Assembly: GCA_900756575.1 (NCBI GenBank)
Contig: CAAEKQ010000099.1
Location: 1 to 61,550, forward strand
DNA from: an uncultured Oscillospiraceae bacterium
GTDB lineage: Bacteria > Bacillota > Clostridia > Oscillospirales > Oscillospiraceae
DNA length: 61,550 nucleotides
Direction of reading: 5' to 3'
The translations under genes and the position numbers were made by a program. Below, piece after piece: positions 54,304-61,550 of this stretch (the first letter of the stretch is position 1; the number at the start of each line of letters is the position of its first letter). The notes beneath the pieces are model-generated. The model saw nothing but the letters and a program-made list of their open reading frames with translations, made no database searches and was not told the DNA's origin.

Positions 54304-55515
54304 TCAGTGCAGGGCATTCTCAGGAGCCATTTTATTCAGATAGGCCTCCCGCATAAAGGAACGGAACGCATCCAGCGGGTAGGCATCCTGCGAGGCATAG
54401 AGGAAGATCCAGTCATAGGGATTCCCCTCATACAGTTCCGGATAGCTGGCATCCAACAGCAGTCGATTGATGGATGCAATGCATCTCGGGCCGTCATACG
54501 GCTTTGCCGCATATTCCGGCTCCGTTCCCTTGAGAAGCAGTTCTGTCCAGAAGCGATAGAAGGCCAGCAGGATCATTGTTTTTCGGACGACCTCATCCGA
54601 CTGCCAGTTCCCGCCGATGATGGCCTCCAAGCCCTGCCGGTCCGGGAACGATTTGCTCACAAGGGGATGGATCATGGCGTTTGCTTTCAGCAGCGGCTGT
54701 AAGGTGCGGTCGCCGCTTATGGGGTACAGCTTTTCGCCGTTGGATTCATCGAAATCCAGCAGTCCAAAAATCTGCCGGTAAATGTCCCATGCCGACCGGG
54801 ATTTCTCGGCGAAAGTCTCTTTTGGATAGCGGTGCTTCAATTCCTGAACAGCCAGTCCATTTTCACCGGCAATTCTTCTCCAAAGTTCACAGATATACTT
54901 CTTCGCTGTTGCGTTGTTATAGCCAAACTGGCTGCTGTTCGCCGTTAAAAACGCAAGCAGTTCTTCCGGACTTTGAAACCGGTCCAATTCCTTGACAATC
55001 GTGCCGGTAAAGAGAACATCGGAATGAAGATCAACCGGCCCTTTTTCGCTCTCCTTCGGGGCTTTTTCAATCAATACACGCGCCTCGGAATAGGGCAATT
55101 GATGGCGAATGCAATAATAGTAAATTGTCTCTCGAATCGTGTGGCAGTCCAGATTCCGCTGCAAATACACACGGCGGAAGAAGTCCCGTGTTTCATCCAG
55201 TGTCAGGTGAAATACAAAACAAAATTGAATCGCGTAATCCCGTTTCTCGGCCTGTGTGTGCTTTTGAAACCAGCCTTTCAGAATGCGTGCTTCTATCGGG
55301 ATGCCCGCCTCATCAAATTTACACTTGATAAACCTGACTTTGGCATCCGTGTCTGCAAGGTTGCCGGTATAGCCCTTCTGCACAATAAACTCATCCAGTG
55401 CGGCGTCAAATGTCCGGAAGGAACTAGCTAACTCAAGCAGCTCCTGTATGTAGTTCTCATCCTCTGGAGAAATGCTATTGCCCTTTTGGGACAGAAATTG
55501 CGTATAATCTCCCAT
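54304..55515 (-). CDS. Unknown protein, 403 aa, upstream of the kinase-NTPase
   Basis: I do not recognise this family. The protein is soluble, mostly helical, with conserved-looking blocks GWFQKHTQAEKRDYAIQFCF, then LTLDETRDFFRRVYLQRN, and a late FRSFMREAYLNKMA. Tyr, Phe and charged residues are frequent, with no catalytic signature. Start choice is between ATGs at 55521 and 55515; AGGA spacing favours 55515. It sits between the XRE regulator (39 bases) and the kinase (74 bases to ATG 54229), so it is probably a dedicated partner or target of the kinase (inference). Confidence 0.7.
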   Translation of the reverse strand: MGDYTQFLSQKGNSISPEDENYIQELLELASSFRTFDAALDEFIVQKGYTGNLADTDAKVRFIKCKFDEAGIPIEARILKGWFQKHTQAEKRDYAIQFCFVFHLTLDETRDFFRRVYLQRNLDCHTIRETIYYYCIRHQLPYSEARVLIEKAPKESEKGPVDLHSDVLFTGTIVKELDRFQSPEELLAFLTANSSQFGYNNATAKKYICELWRRIAGENGLAVQELKHRYPKETFAEKSRSAWDIYRQIFGLLDFDESNGEKLYPISGDRTLQPLLKANAMIHPLVSKSFPDRQGLEAIIGGNWQSDEVVRKTMILLAFYRFWTELLLKGTEPEYAAKPYDGPRCIASINRLLLDASYPELYEGNPYDWIFLYASQDAYPLDAFRSFMREAYLNKMAPENALH

Positions 55516-55554
55516 ACCCATCCTCGTTTCCGCTGTATCTCAGCATATTTTGAA

Positions 55555-55770
55555 TCACTCTCTCTTGTCCTCCGGCAGGACCTCCATAATATCTTCGATA
55601 TGGCAGTCCAGCGCATGACAGATCCGAACCAGAACGTCCGTTGTTACATTGTCGCCACGGTTGAGCTTCCGGATGGTATAATCACTGATATTCGCTTTTT
55701 CCATCAGGTCCTTTTTCTTCATATCTTTATCAATGAGAAGATGCCATAACCGTTTGTGGCTTACCGACAT
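55555..55770 (-). CDS. XRE/Cro-C1 family regulator
   Basis: A 71-residue single-domain HTH protein. The sequence LWHLLIDKDMKKKDLMEKANISDYTIRKL has the XRE helix-turn-helix, and the tail LVRICHALDCHIEDIME is the standard fifth helix. I start it at ATG 55770 behind GGGGG; an in-frame ATG at 55800 adds 10 residues. It is the first gene of the kinase operon. A palindrome inside its own promoter is a likely autorepression site. Confidence 0.85.
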   Translation of the reverse strand: MSVSHKRLWHLLIDKDMKKKDLMEKANISDYTIRKLNRGDNVTTDVLVRICHALDCHIEDIMEVLPEDKRE

Positions 55771-55816
55771 AGTGGAACCCCCATAATTTGCAATTACCAC
55801 ACAATTTTACAAATAC

Positions 55817-55845
55817 ATTATACCGCATAATATGCCGAATTTCAA
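55817..55845 (-). promoter_or_regulatory. Promoter of the kinase operon with an embedded palindromic operator
   Basis: Minus-strand TTGAAA (55840-55845) and TATAAT (55817-55822) are 17 bases apart. The spacer contains a perfect palindrome GCATAATATGC (55825-55835), so any protein bound there would block polymerase. The XRE protein encoded just downstream is the obvious candidate. No gene is visible in the further 230 bases up to 56080. Confidence 0.75.
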
Positions 55846-56080
55846 CGGATAGCAGAGAGAACGCACGGATATTCTTGAATTTTGTTTTACGACACATTTA
55901 TATGGCAGTGACGTGTGCATCCCATTCTTTAAAAAATGTTTTTGAAGCATTTCTCTAATGAGGGATTTTTATTGGACAGCAACTATGCTAAAATTATTTT
56001 TGAAAAGCAGGAACAATCGGTGCATATTCGTGCCGTTAAAAAATAGAGGGCGCTGACCCTCTGGAAAGGAGACGATAAAA

Positions 56081-56509
56081 ATGCCAATTATGCTGAAAAG
56101 AACGGACGACAGCGTTACGTCGTTCCGCAACGCAGAGTACATCCCGTTCTACTATTTCATCCCGAAAAGCATCCTGTCCCGCTGTGGGGCGGAGCTGAAC
56201 GCCATTCTACGGAACCCGCAGGAGCTGTTTCACAACCGGACGGCCTGCGATTTTGTGGAAAGCGACCTGTTCCGACTGCTCATCATTGACGCCACCGCCT
56301 TTATGGTTTGGCCGTATATGGACTTCGGCGAGTATATGGAAATTTACTCCGGCTACGACCCGGCGTGGCGGTTTGTCCACTGCCCGGACTACTGGATCAA
56401 GAAGCTTGAGGACGAAGGCATTCTGGCGTCCGCCGGCGAATTATTCAAAGGTTGCCACTCGGCATTGGGCTATGTACCGGAATGGCAGATCGACATCTAT
56501 CTGCGCTAA
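56081..56509 (+). CDS. Hypothetical protein of the mobile element, 142 aa
   Basis: I do not recognise the family. The protein is rich in aromatic residues (EYIPFYYFIPKSIL, and MVWPYMDFGEYMEIYSGYD) and appears soluble. GAAAGGAG precedes the ATG at 56081. Its stop overlaps the first codons of the sigma-like frame (+1), so the two may be translationally coupled or may be one protein split by a frameshift. Confidence 0.65.
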   Translation: MPIMLKRTDDSVTSFRNAEYIPFYYFIPKSILSRCGAELNAILRNPQELFHNRTACDFVESDLFRLLIIDATAFMVWPYMDFGEYMEIYSGYDPAWRFVHCPDYWIKKLEDEGILASAGELFKGCHSALGYVPEWQIDIYLR

Positions 56510-56906
56510 GGACTTTGATTTTCGTAAAAGCAATCAGAAAACGGACTTCATCCACCAATGGTACCATACCCGCACCAAGCACCCGATGATCTCACTGGAG
56601 GAATTTCAGGAGGCCTATGCCGACGCCCACGGCGGACAGGAATACGAGGAGCCTGACCCGTCGCAGAATGTGGAGGAAACAGTGGTAGCACAGGCACTGG
56701 TGGATCAGTTCAAGGCCACGCTCAGCGAAAAGGATATGCAGATCCTTGAACTGCGTATGAGCGGCGACACGCTGGAGGAGATTGCCGAAAAGCTGGGCTA
56801 CAAGAATCACAGCGGCGTGCTCAAGCGCATCCGAAAGATCGGACAGGCCTATGAAGCCTACACCGGTGTGGACTACGGCTTTGAGCGCGGCAAAATCACC
56901 GGGTAA
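56508..56906 (+). CDS. Sigma-70-like factor of conjugative elements, start unclear
   Basis: About 132 residues. The N terminus KDFDFRKSNQKTDFIHQWYH and the C-terminal HTH (LSEKDMQILELRMSGDTLEE, then IAEKLGYKNHSGVLKRIRKIG) match the small sigma-region-4-type proteins of Firmicute integrative elements. No ATG, GTG or TTG exists in frame before residue KDFDF; the first ATG is at HPMISLEE, after the conserved block. Either the start codon has mutated (GCT AAG in place of ATG AAG), or the frame is fused to the previous gene. It is probably no longer properly expressed. Confidence 0.75.
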   Translation, partial: KDFDFRKSNQKTDFIHQWYHTRTKHPMISLEEFQEAYADAHGGQEYEEPDPSQNVEETVVAQALVDQFKATLSEKDMQILELRMSGDTLEEIAEKLGYKNHSGVLKRIRKIGQAYEAYTGVDYGFERGKITG

Positions 56907-56936
56907 CACCTACTAAAAATCGGTAGGTGTTATTTT
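56905..56936 (+). terminator. Rho-independent terminator after the sigma-like gene
   Basis: AACACCTAC and GTAGGTGTT form a perfect 9-bp stem followed by ATTTTT. Confidence 0.85.
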
Positions 56937-56960
56937 TATGCCCAAACGGAGGTGGTGATT

Positions 56961-57185
56961 ATGAAATGGAGAATATACCCGTCCCAGCGAGGCCGGGTCA
57001 ACAAACTGGTGCGCCGGCGATGCTGCTGCTATGACCACGGTAACTGCATCCTGCTGGATGACGGAGAGCCGCATCGCTGTGTGCAGATCATCAGCCGGAG
57101 CGGCATCTACTGCAACTATTTCCGTCGGGCGGTGTTGCCGTCCGATAGTGAGTTATACGCACAAATCAGAGATCAGAATAAATGA
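56961..57185 (+). CDS. Cysteine-rich VLP-type protein
   Basis: A 74-residue protein with VNKLVRRRCCCYDHGNCILLDDG and a later AVLP, matching the Cys-rich VLP family found in relaxase operons of Firmicute mobile elements. Several cysteines could bind a metal. The ATG at 56961 follows GGAGGTG. Its exact function is unknown. Confidence 0.82.
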   Translation: MKWRIYPSQRGRVNKLVRRRCCCYDHGNCILLDDGEPHRCVQIISRSGIYCNYFRRAVLPSDSELYAQIRDQNK

Positions 57186-57198
57186 GGAGGATACGGAA

Positions 57199-58669
57199 AT
57201 GAAAACGATCCACAACACAAAAATCATCGGCATCGACCACGGCTACGGGAATATGAAAACGGCCAATTGCTGCTTTCCCACCGGCATCACCGCCTATGAC
57301 CGCGAGCCGCTGTTTACAGCGGATATGCTGGTCTACGGCGGCAGGTATTATCTCATCGGCGAGGGGCACAAGGAGTTTGCGCCGGACAAAATCAAGGACG
57401 AGGATTTGTATGCTGCCCTGCACTATGCGGGGAACGACGATAAGACCGACCGCAAAATATTTGCCGGCGGCATCAATTGCTCGGCACAGAACGCCTATGC
57501 CGAGATGATCGCTGTGCAACGGCGATTTGGGCTGCGTGGAAAGGTCGTCGGCTACCACGGCATCCAGAGCTTCAAAGAGAGTGAGGTCACGCCGGAGCAA
57601 GCATTCGCCATCGGCAAGGAGACAGCAAGAAGAATGTGGGGTGATCGGTATCAGGTGTTGGTCACCGTCCATCTGAATACCGACAATGTGCATTGACACT
57701 TTGTTGTGAATCCCGTGTCCTTCAAGGACGGCGCAAAGTTCAAAAACAAAATCGGCGACCACAAGGAGCTGCGTAGAATCTCCGATGAGATCTGCCGGGA
57801 ACACGAGTTGTCTGTGCTGGAAAACAGCGATTTCTACTCCAAGGGCAAGAAAAAGGAATATTAGGTTCACAAGGCCGACAAGAAAACCCACCGGGACTAA
57901 CTGCGGGAGGATGTGGAATACTGCCTGTCCTTTGCGACCAGCCCCAGAGAATTTGAAAATCAAATTTATGCGCTCGGGTATACCCTTGACCCTGTGCGCT
58001 TTTCGGTCAAGGCAAAGCATTGGGAGCGTGCTGTGCGGCTGAGTAGTATCGGCTTTTCAAAGGAGCGTGTCAATGGACAGCTGCGGCAGAACACCGAAAA
58101 TCGCTATCGGCTGTTTACCTTGGAATACCGACCGCCGTACAAGCCGAAGAAATTCCCACTGGAGGACGAGCTGCGAAAGCTGGGGTTCTCCATTGAACAC
58201 AGCTATGACACCGCCGCCGTTTTGGTGGATACGGTGTTTTATCTTGTCATAACTGTAATTCAAATCGTAGCCGAGCTTGCCGATGTAATGCTGCTGTCAC
58301 CGGATCTGCGGGCGGCTGAAAAGGATTTGAAGGAGCTGGTTGCCGATTATCACTTTTTGCAGGAGCACGGCATCCATACGGTCACCGACCTGCAAGCAAA
58401 TATTGAGCAATCCAAAGCAGAACTTTCCACTTTGGAGCGTGAGCACAGCGACCTCAGCAACCGCATACGCCGCCCCAAGTCGCCGGAGGAACAGGCGCAA
58501 AACAAGGAACGCCGCAAGGCGGTATCCGGGCAGATGAAGCCTTTAAGGGAGCGTCTGCATTGTGCGGAGCGGATTTTAGAAAAAACCCCCGCACCTGTAC
58601 GAACTATTAAAACAAGAGCACGAGCTGGAGAAAAAAGCCCGTGCAAGATACAAGGAAAGAGGTAGATAA
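57199..58669 (+). pseudogene. ParM-relaxase fusion pseudogene
   Basis: Residues 1-71 (IIGIDHGYGNMKTANCCFPTG, ending IKDEDLY) are the start of a ParM/StbA-like actin ATPase. From about 57412 the frame switches to a MobA/VirD2-type relaxase (LHYAGNDDKTD, YHGIQSFKESEVTPEQAF and MWGDRYQVLVTVHLNTD). The relaxase has lost its N terminus with the nicking Tyr. Three in-frame stops interrupt it: TGA at 57694 inside the metal-binding HxH motif, TAG at 57862 and TAA at 57898. A frameshift at the C5 tract 58586-58590 hides the natural tail (ELLKQEHELEKKARARYKER). A deletion must have joined the two genes. Confidence 0.85.
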
Positions 58670-58670
58670 A

Positions 58671-59516
58671 ATGAAGAATACGATGAAAAAGCCGGTGGCA
58701 ATTCCGGTTTCAAAGCTTCGCCCTTTCGAAGGGCATCCGTTTAAGGTCAAGGACGATGACGAGATGAACACGCTGATTGAGAGCGTACAGACGCAGGGTA
58801 TATTGTCTCCGCTCATCGTCCGACCCATAGGAAGCACCGATGAATATGAAGTGATCAGCGGCCACCGCCGTTTACACGCCACACAAAAGGCAGGGATCAC
58901 CGAGGTCCCTGCCTTAATTTATGCCCTTGACCGGGACGCTGCCGCCATTGCCGTGGTGGATAGCAACCTCCACCGAGAACATATTCTGCCCTCTGAAAAG
59001 GCGTTTGCCTATAAGCTGAAAATGGAGGCTCTGTTCCATCAAGGCACTTCTCGCCAACTTGGCGAGAAGTGGAGCGTTTCACAAATCAGCGAGTCTGCAA
59101 ACGAAAGTGAACGGCAAATCCACCGCTATATCCGCCTGACCTATCTCATCCCTGAGTTCCTTGAAAAGATGGATAAAGGTGAAATCGCCCTATCCGTAGG
59201 TGTGGAGCTTTCGTTTCTTGACGAATCCAGCCAGCGGGAGGTGCTGGAGCAGTGTGCCATCAACGACTGCACCCCGTCCTATTCACAGGCATGGCGGATG
59301 CACAAGGCCGACCGGGAGGGCGCATTGACCAAGGCAACCATCCAAACCGTTATGTCGGAGGAAAAAGCTAACCAGCGAGAAACAGTGAAAGTCCCCATCT
59401 CCCGTCTGCGGGGGGGTTCTTCCGCAAGCGCTGGATGCGAAGAAAACAGAAGATTTTATCATAAAAGCTTGCGACTATTATCGCAAATATCTCATCCGCC
59501 AGCGCAATCGGGATGA
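58671..59516 (+). CDS. ParB-like partition protein, frameshifted near its end
   Basis: A ParB/RepB-like protein. The N-terminal nuclease/CTPase-like domain has EVISGHRRLHATQKAGI and REHILPSEKAFAYKLKMEAL, followed by an HTH (WSVSQISESANESERQIHRYI). The start is the ATG at 58671, one base after the relaxase's natural stop. As read it ends at 59516 with a degenerate tail after VPISRLR. Removing one G from the G7 run at 59410-59416 gives a sensible tail (LDAKKTEDFIIKACDYYRKY) ending at 59523, so a one-base insertion is likely. Confidence 0.82.
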   Translation: MKNTMKKPVAIPVSKLRPFEGHPFKVKDDDEMNTLIESVQTQGILSPLIVRPIGSTDEYEVISGHRRLHATQKAGITEVPALIYALDRDAAAIAVVDSNLHREHILPSEKAFAYKLKMEALFHQGTSRQLGEKWSVSQISESANESERQIHRYIRLTYLIPEFLEKMDKGEIALSVGVELSFLDESSQREVLEQCAINDCTPSYSQAWRMHKADREGALTKATIQTVMSEEKANQRETVKVPISRLRGGSSASAGCEENRRFYHKSLRLLSQISHPPAQSG

Positions 59517-59535
59517 AAGATGAGGAGGTGTCCCT

Positions 59536-59751
59536 ATGGAACAATTCATTCAAAAATATCCGTATAATCAACTTTTTGAAAACAATGCCGACTCACATTT
59601 TTATATGAAAATCGGTGGCACGGTTTATGATGTTACGACTCATTATGACCCCAAGGGGCGGCAGTGCGTGTTGGAGCAGTTCAAGGAGCTGCTACTTCAG
59701 AAGGAAGGGAGGCAACCGCACAATCGAAAAGGACAGCCGAAATCAATATAA
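59536..59751 (+). CDS. TnpW-like transposon protein
   Basis: A 71-residue protein with YMKIGGTVYDVTTHYDPKGRQ and KELLLQ, similar to small TnpW-family proteins encoded next to the large serine recombinase of Tn4451-type mobilisable transposons. GGAGGTG precedes the ATG. It lies just before the recombinase stump, in the family's usual order. Function is unknown. Confidence 0.75.
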   Translation: MEQFIQKYPYNQLFENNADSHFYMKIGGTVYDVTTHYDPKGRQCVLEQFKELLLQKEGRQPHNRKGQPKSI

Positions 59752-59801
59752 TGGCATATATCCCATTGCTTGATTCGACTGTCGGAAAGGAGTTAAACGC
59801 T

Positions 59802-59978
59802 ATGACAGTCAACAATAAGAATACAGATCAAGAAAAAATCACCGCCCTTTACTGTCCCCTTTCGCAGGACGACGGTTTGGACGGAGAGAGTAACAGTATT
59901 CAGAACCAAGAGTTAATATGTAAAGGGTGGTTTCTGCCACCTAATACATATGACTGCGGCTCATTTGTGGTGAATTGA
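59802..59978 (+). pseudogene. Large serine recombinase, N-terminal stump
   Basis: The first 37 or so residues (MTVNNKNTDQEKITALYC, then SQDDGLDGESNSIQNQE) match the start of TnpX-type serine recombinases; the family has YCRLSRDDE with the catalytic Ser, here YCPLSQDDG with Arg replaced by Pro. After that the sequence is unrelated and stops at 59978, leaving 58 of about 550 residues. GGAAAGGAG precedes the ATG. The element can no longer excise by itself. Confidence 0.85.
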
Positions 59979-60004
59979 AAAGCAGTTGTAGGAAAGGAGC
60001 CCTA

Positions 60005-60028
60005 AAAGCCTTATAAATGCAAGGCTTT
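60005..60028. repeat. Inverted repeat just after the recombinase stump
   Basis: AAAGCCTT-N8-AAGGCTTT is a perfect 8-bp inverted repeat. The motif CAAGGCTTTG recurs at about 60061. It may mark the join between two mobile modules; no att site can be proven. Confidence 0.45.
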
Positions 60029-60121
60029 GATAAGGATGGTTGAGAAAAACAAGTAAAATCAAGGCTTTGTGGACAGTGACAGACAATGCAACCATCAAAA
60101 ATTGAATAAGTTTACAGAGCA

Positions 60122-60153
60122 GGGATACTATTTTCACGAATGGTATCCCTTTT
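60122..60153 (+). terminator. Terminator-like hairpin in the junction region
   Basis: GGGATAC and GTATCCC form a 7-bp stem followed by TTTTCT. The region 59979-60253 contains no gene that I can support. Confidence 0.7.
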
Positions 60154-60191
60154 CTGTTGTCTTCCGCTCCCACATAAGCGAAGCATGGCAC

Positions 60192-60224
60192 AAGCCGCAG
60201 GCATAAAAAACCTGTGGCTTTTTT
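60192..60224 (+). terminator. Rho-independent terminator upstream of the second module
   Basis: AAGCCGCAGG pairs with CCTGTGGCTT (one G-T pair) and TTTTT follows. It would isolate the next gene from upstream transcription. Confidence 0.8.
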
Positions 60225-60253
60225 GTTGCCCATTTTAGGAAGGAGCCGGATAA

Positions 60254-60775
60254 ATGAATTTAAGTGAAGCTGAAAAAAGGATGATCTATCAGGTCGAGGG
60301 CACCAGCCAGGGGGCCGCTCTGAATGAAATTTACATGACCTGGCGCTATGCACCTGACAAGGCCATGAAGGACACGGCGGAAGGCCTTTTGAAAAAGCTC
60401 CGTCCTCTCTCCGATAAGGAGTGCATGGATGTGATCCGGGATGTTCAGAAGAATTACCGTCTGCCCGGCAAGGCAAGGACTATCGGGGAAATGTTGGCGG
60501 AGGCCAGGCAGCAATCCGGTGCCCAGAAGATGACCGGTCACGATATCATGGCCCTGGAGCGGTTCGATCCCGATACCCGCCACATGATCGTCTTTGACGT
60601 CCTCTCCCATGAGTCCCCCATGGGATACAAGGGTGATAAAATGCGCCTGTTCCTGACCGAAGCCGGATACGGAAAGGCCCTGGAGAACCAGGACAAGGGA
60701 TTTATCAAAATAAAGAACCATGCGAAGGTCATAGCTGGTAACCTCCGCTATGACCACAAAGACCGTGAATTGTAG
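60254..60775 (+). CDS. Hypothetical protein of a conjugative element, 173 aa
   Basis: I do not recognise the family. The protein is soluble, with a helical N-terminal half (LNEIYMTWRYAPDKAMKDTAEGLLKKL) and a basic C-terminal half (GFIKIKNHAKVIAGNLRYDH). AGGAGCC precedes the ATG. It lies 171 bases before the DUF6017-type initiator, as small genes often do at the start of conjugative replication modules. No gene is seen in the gap 60776-60946. Confidence 0.65.
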   Translation: MNLSEAEKRMIYQVEGTSQGAALNEIYMTWRYAPDKAMKDTAEGLLKKLRPLSDKECMDVIRDVQKNYRLPGKARTIGEMLAEARQQSGAQKMTGHDIMALERFDPDTRHMIVFDVLSHESPMGYKGDKMRLFLTEAGYGKALENQDKGFIKIKNHAKVIAGNLRYDHKDREL

Positions 60776-60946
60776 GGAACTGAAAACTGTATCAAAAAAG
60801 GTGGAAAATCCGCTGTTCCTTCCCCTCTGTGCCACGAACCGAAAGGGGCATGGATGTTTTCCCATGTGAAGGGTATGGGAGAGATACAGACGGAGGAAAC
60901 ACCGAAAATCAACACTTTTCAAACCATGAGGAAGGAGGTATCAGGC

Positions 60947-61550
60947 ATGGCAGTTTTCCGTATCGAAAAGACCCGTGATTACACGGTCATGTCAAACCAC
61001 CATCTGCGGGATATGTCCCTGTCGCTGAAAGCAAAGGGACTTCTATCCCTCATGCTGTCCCTGCCAGAGAACTGGGACTACACCATGAAGGGGCTTGCCC
61101 GTATCTGCAAGGACGGCATCGACAGTATCAGCGGCGGCATCCGAGAGTTGGAGGAACACGGCTATCTGATCCGTGAGCGCGTGAGAGGCGCAAACGGTCA
61201 GCTTGGTTCGATCGAGTACACCATTCTGGAGCAGCCTAAAGAGCCAACACCTGCACAGGAAAAACCTATACGGGAAAATCCCGTACAGGCAAACCCAACA
61301 TTGGTCACGCCTGTTCAGGAAGAACCCGCCCAATTAAATAAAGAAGAATCAAGTAACTATCCATCAAGAACTGATTTATCAAGTACGGAACTATCAAATC
61401 CTATCCAATCAAATCCCCCTACCCCCGCAGGGGTGAGGATGGGAACGGATAGGATGGGAGCCAGAGAATGTTATCGTGAAGTGATTTTGGATAACATCGA
61501 GTACAGCTATCTGGTGCAGGACAGCCATATCGACCGTGAGCAGCTTGACG
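60947..61550 (+). CDS. DUF6017-type replication initiator / helix-turn-helix protein (3' end outside window)
   Basis: The frame is open from ATG 60947 to the window end (201 codons). The N-terminal 105 residues form a winged helix (MSLSLKAKGLLSLMLSLPE, then GIRELEEHGYLIRERVRG) of the replisome-organiser type found in Tn1549-like conjugative elements. A Pro/Asn/Ser-rich linker follows, then ECYREVILDNIEYSYLVQ, a typical start of DUF6017. GAAGGAGG precedes the ATG. It probably opens the replication module of an integrative conjugative element that continues past the window. Confidence 0.82.
   Translation, partial: MAVFRIEKTRDYTVMSNHHLRDMSLSLKAKGLLSLMLSLPENWDYTMKGLARICKDGIDSISGGIRELEEHGYLIRERVRGANGQLGSIEYTILEQPKEPTPAQEKPIRENPVQANPTLVTPVQEEPAQLNKEESSNYPSRTDLSSTELSNPIQSNPPTPAGVRMGTDRMGARECYREVILDNIEYSYLVQDSHIDREQLD

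Noticed and set aside
57694..57900. Possible stop-codon recoding, since one frame runs through TGA, TAG and TAA
   Set aside because: All three different stops in one gene, plus a frameshift and a missing N terminus, indicate decay. The same codons end intact genes normally elsewhere in the window.

Overview
The window looks like the chromosome of a low-oxygen gut Firmicute of the class Clostridia, probably close to Oscillospiraceae (inference). The reasons are AGGAGG-type ribosome binding sites with frequent TTG and GTG starts, a perfect CIRCE operator in front of groES-groEL, HPr kinase (hprK), a FliB-type protein, PepF, many solute-binding lipoproteins with Ala/Glu/Thr-rich linkers, and several old-yellow-enzyme and fumarate-reductase-like flavoproteins. 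Most of the window is GC-rich. The stretch from about 48.3 to 55.9 kb is visibly more AT-rich and reads as acquired DNA.

Layout. 1-0.6 kb: the end of a flavin oxidoreductase. 0.7-1.5 kb: two small genes, one DUF2812-like. 1.9-4.3 kb: a polar amino acid ABC transporter. 4.5-13.6 kb: a complete arginine operon on the minus strand, argG-argH-argC-acyltransferase-argJ-argB-argD-argF, with ArgR-like boxes in front of argG. 13.8-14.8 kb: fliB-like. 15-18.2 kb: a TRAP transporter. 18.3-20.5 kb: a VanY-like peptidase and a MATE pump. 20.6-22.8 kb: CIRCE-groES-groEL. 22.8-27.8 kb: hprK, a second MATE pump, PepF and a membrane protein. 27.8-35.6 kb: a dipeptide/oligopeptide ABC operon with an unusual DppC. 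35.9-43.0 kb: an AraC regulator with a flavoprotein, divergent from an OYE-type reductase and an orphan solute-binding lipoprotein. 43.1-48.2 kb: a worn region with an IS30 fragment, a flavoprotein fragment, one intact and one broken solute-binding protein, a LysR regulator and an SDR. Two copies of a LysR-type operator tie the solute-binding genes to the regulator.

48.3-55.8 kb holds the most interesting unit, a minus-strand operon headed by a small XRE regulator. It encodes an unrecognised 403-residue protein, a very large Ser/Thr-kinase/NB-ARC/helical-repeat protein, an EcsC-SHOCT protein, two DUF4230 proteins and a zinc-ribbon protein. The promoter carries a perfect palindrome between its -35 and -10 boxes. 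This resembles the layout of bacterial signalling and conflict (defence) systems built on STAND NTPases, but no function is proven. The kinase reading frame seems to carry a one-base frameshift at its N terminus.

56-61.5 kb is a degraded integrative/mobilisable element: a sigma-like factor, a Cys-rich VLP protein, a ParM-relaxase fusion pseudogene with three nonsense codons, a ParB-like protein broken at a G7 tract, TnpW, and a stump of a large serine recombinase. It is followed by the first genes of what looks like another conjugative-element replication module (DUF6017-type initiator, cut by the window end).
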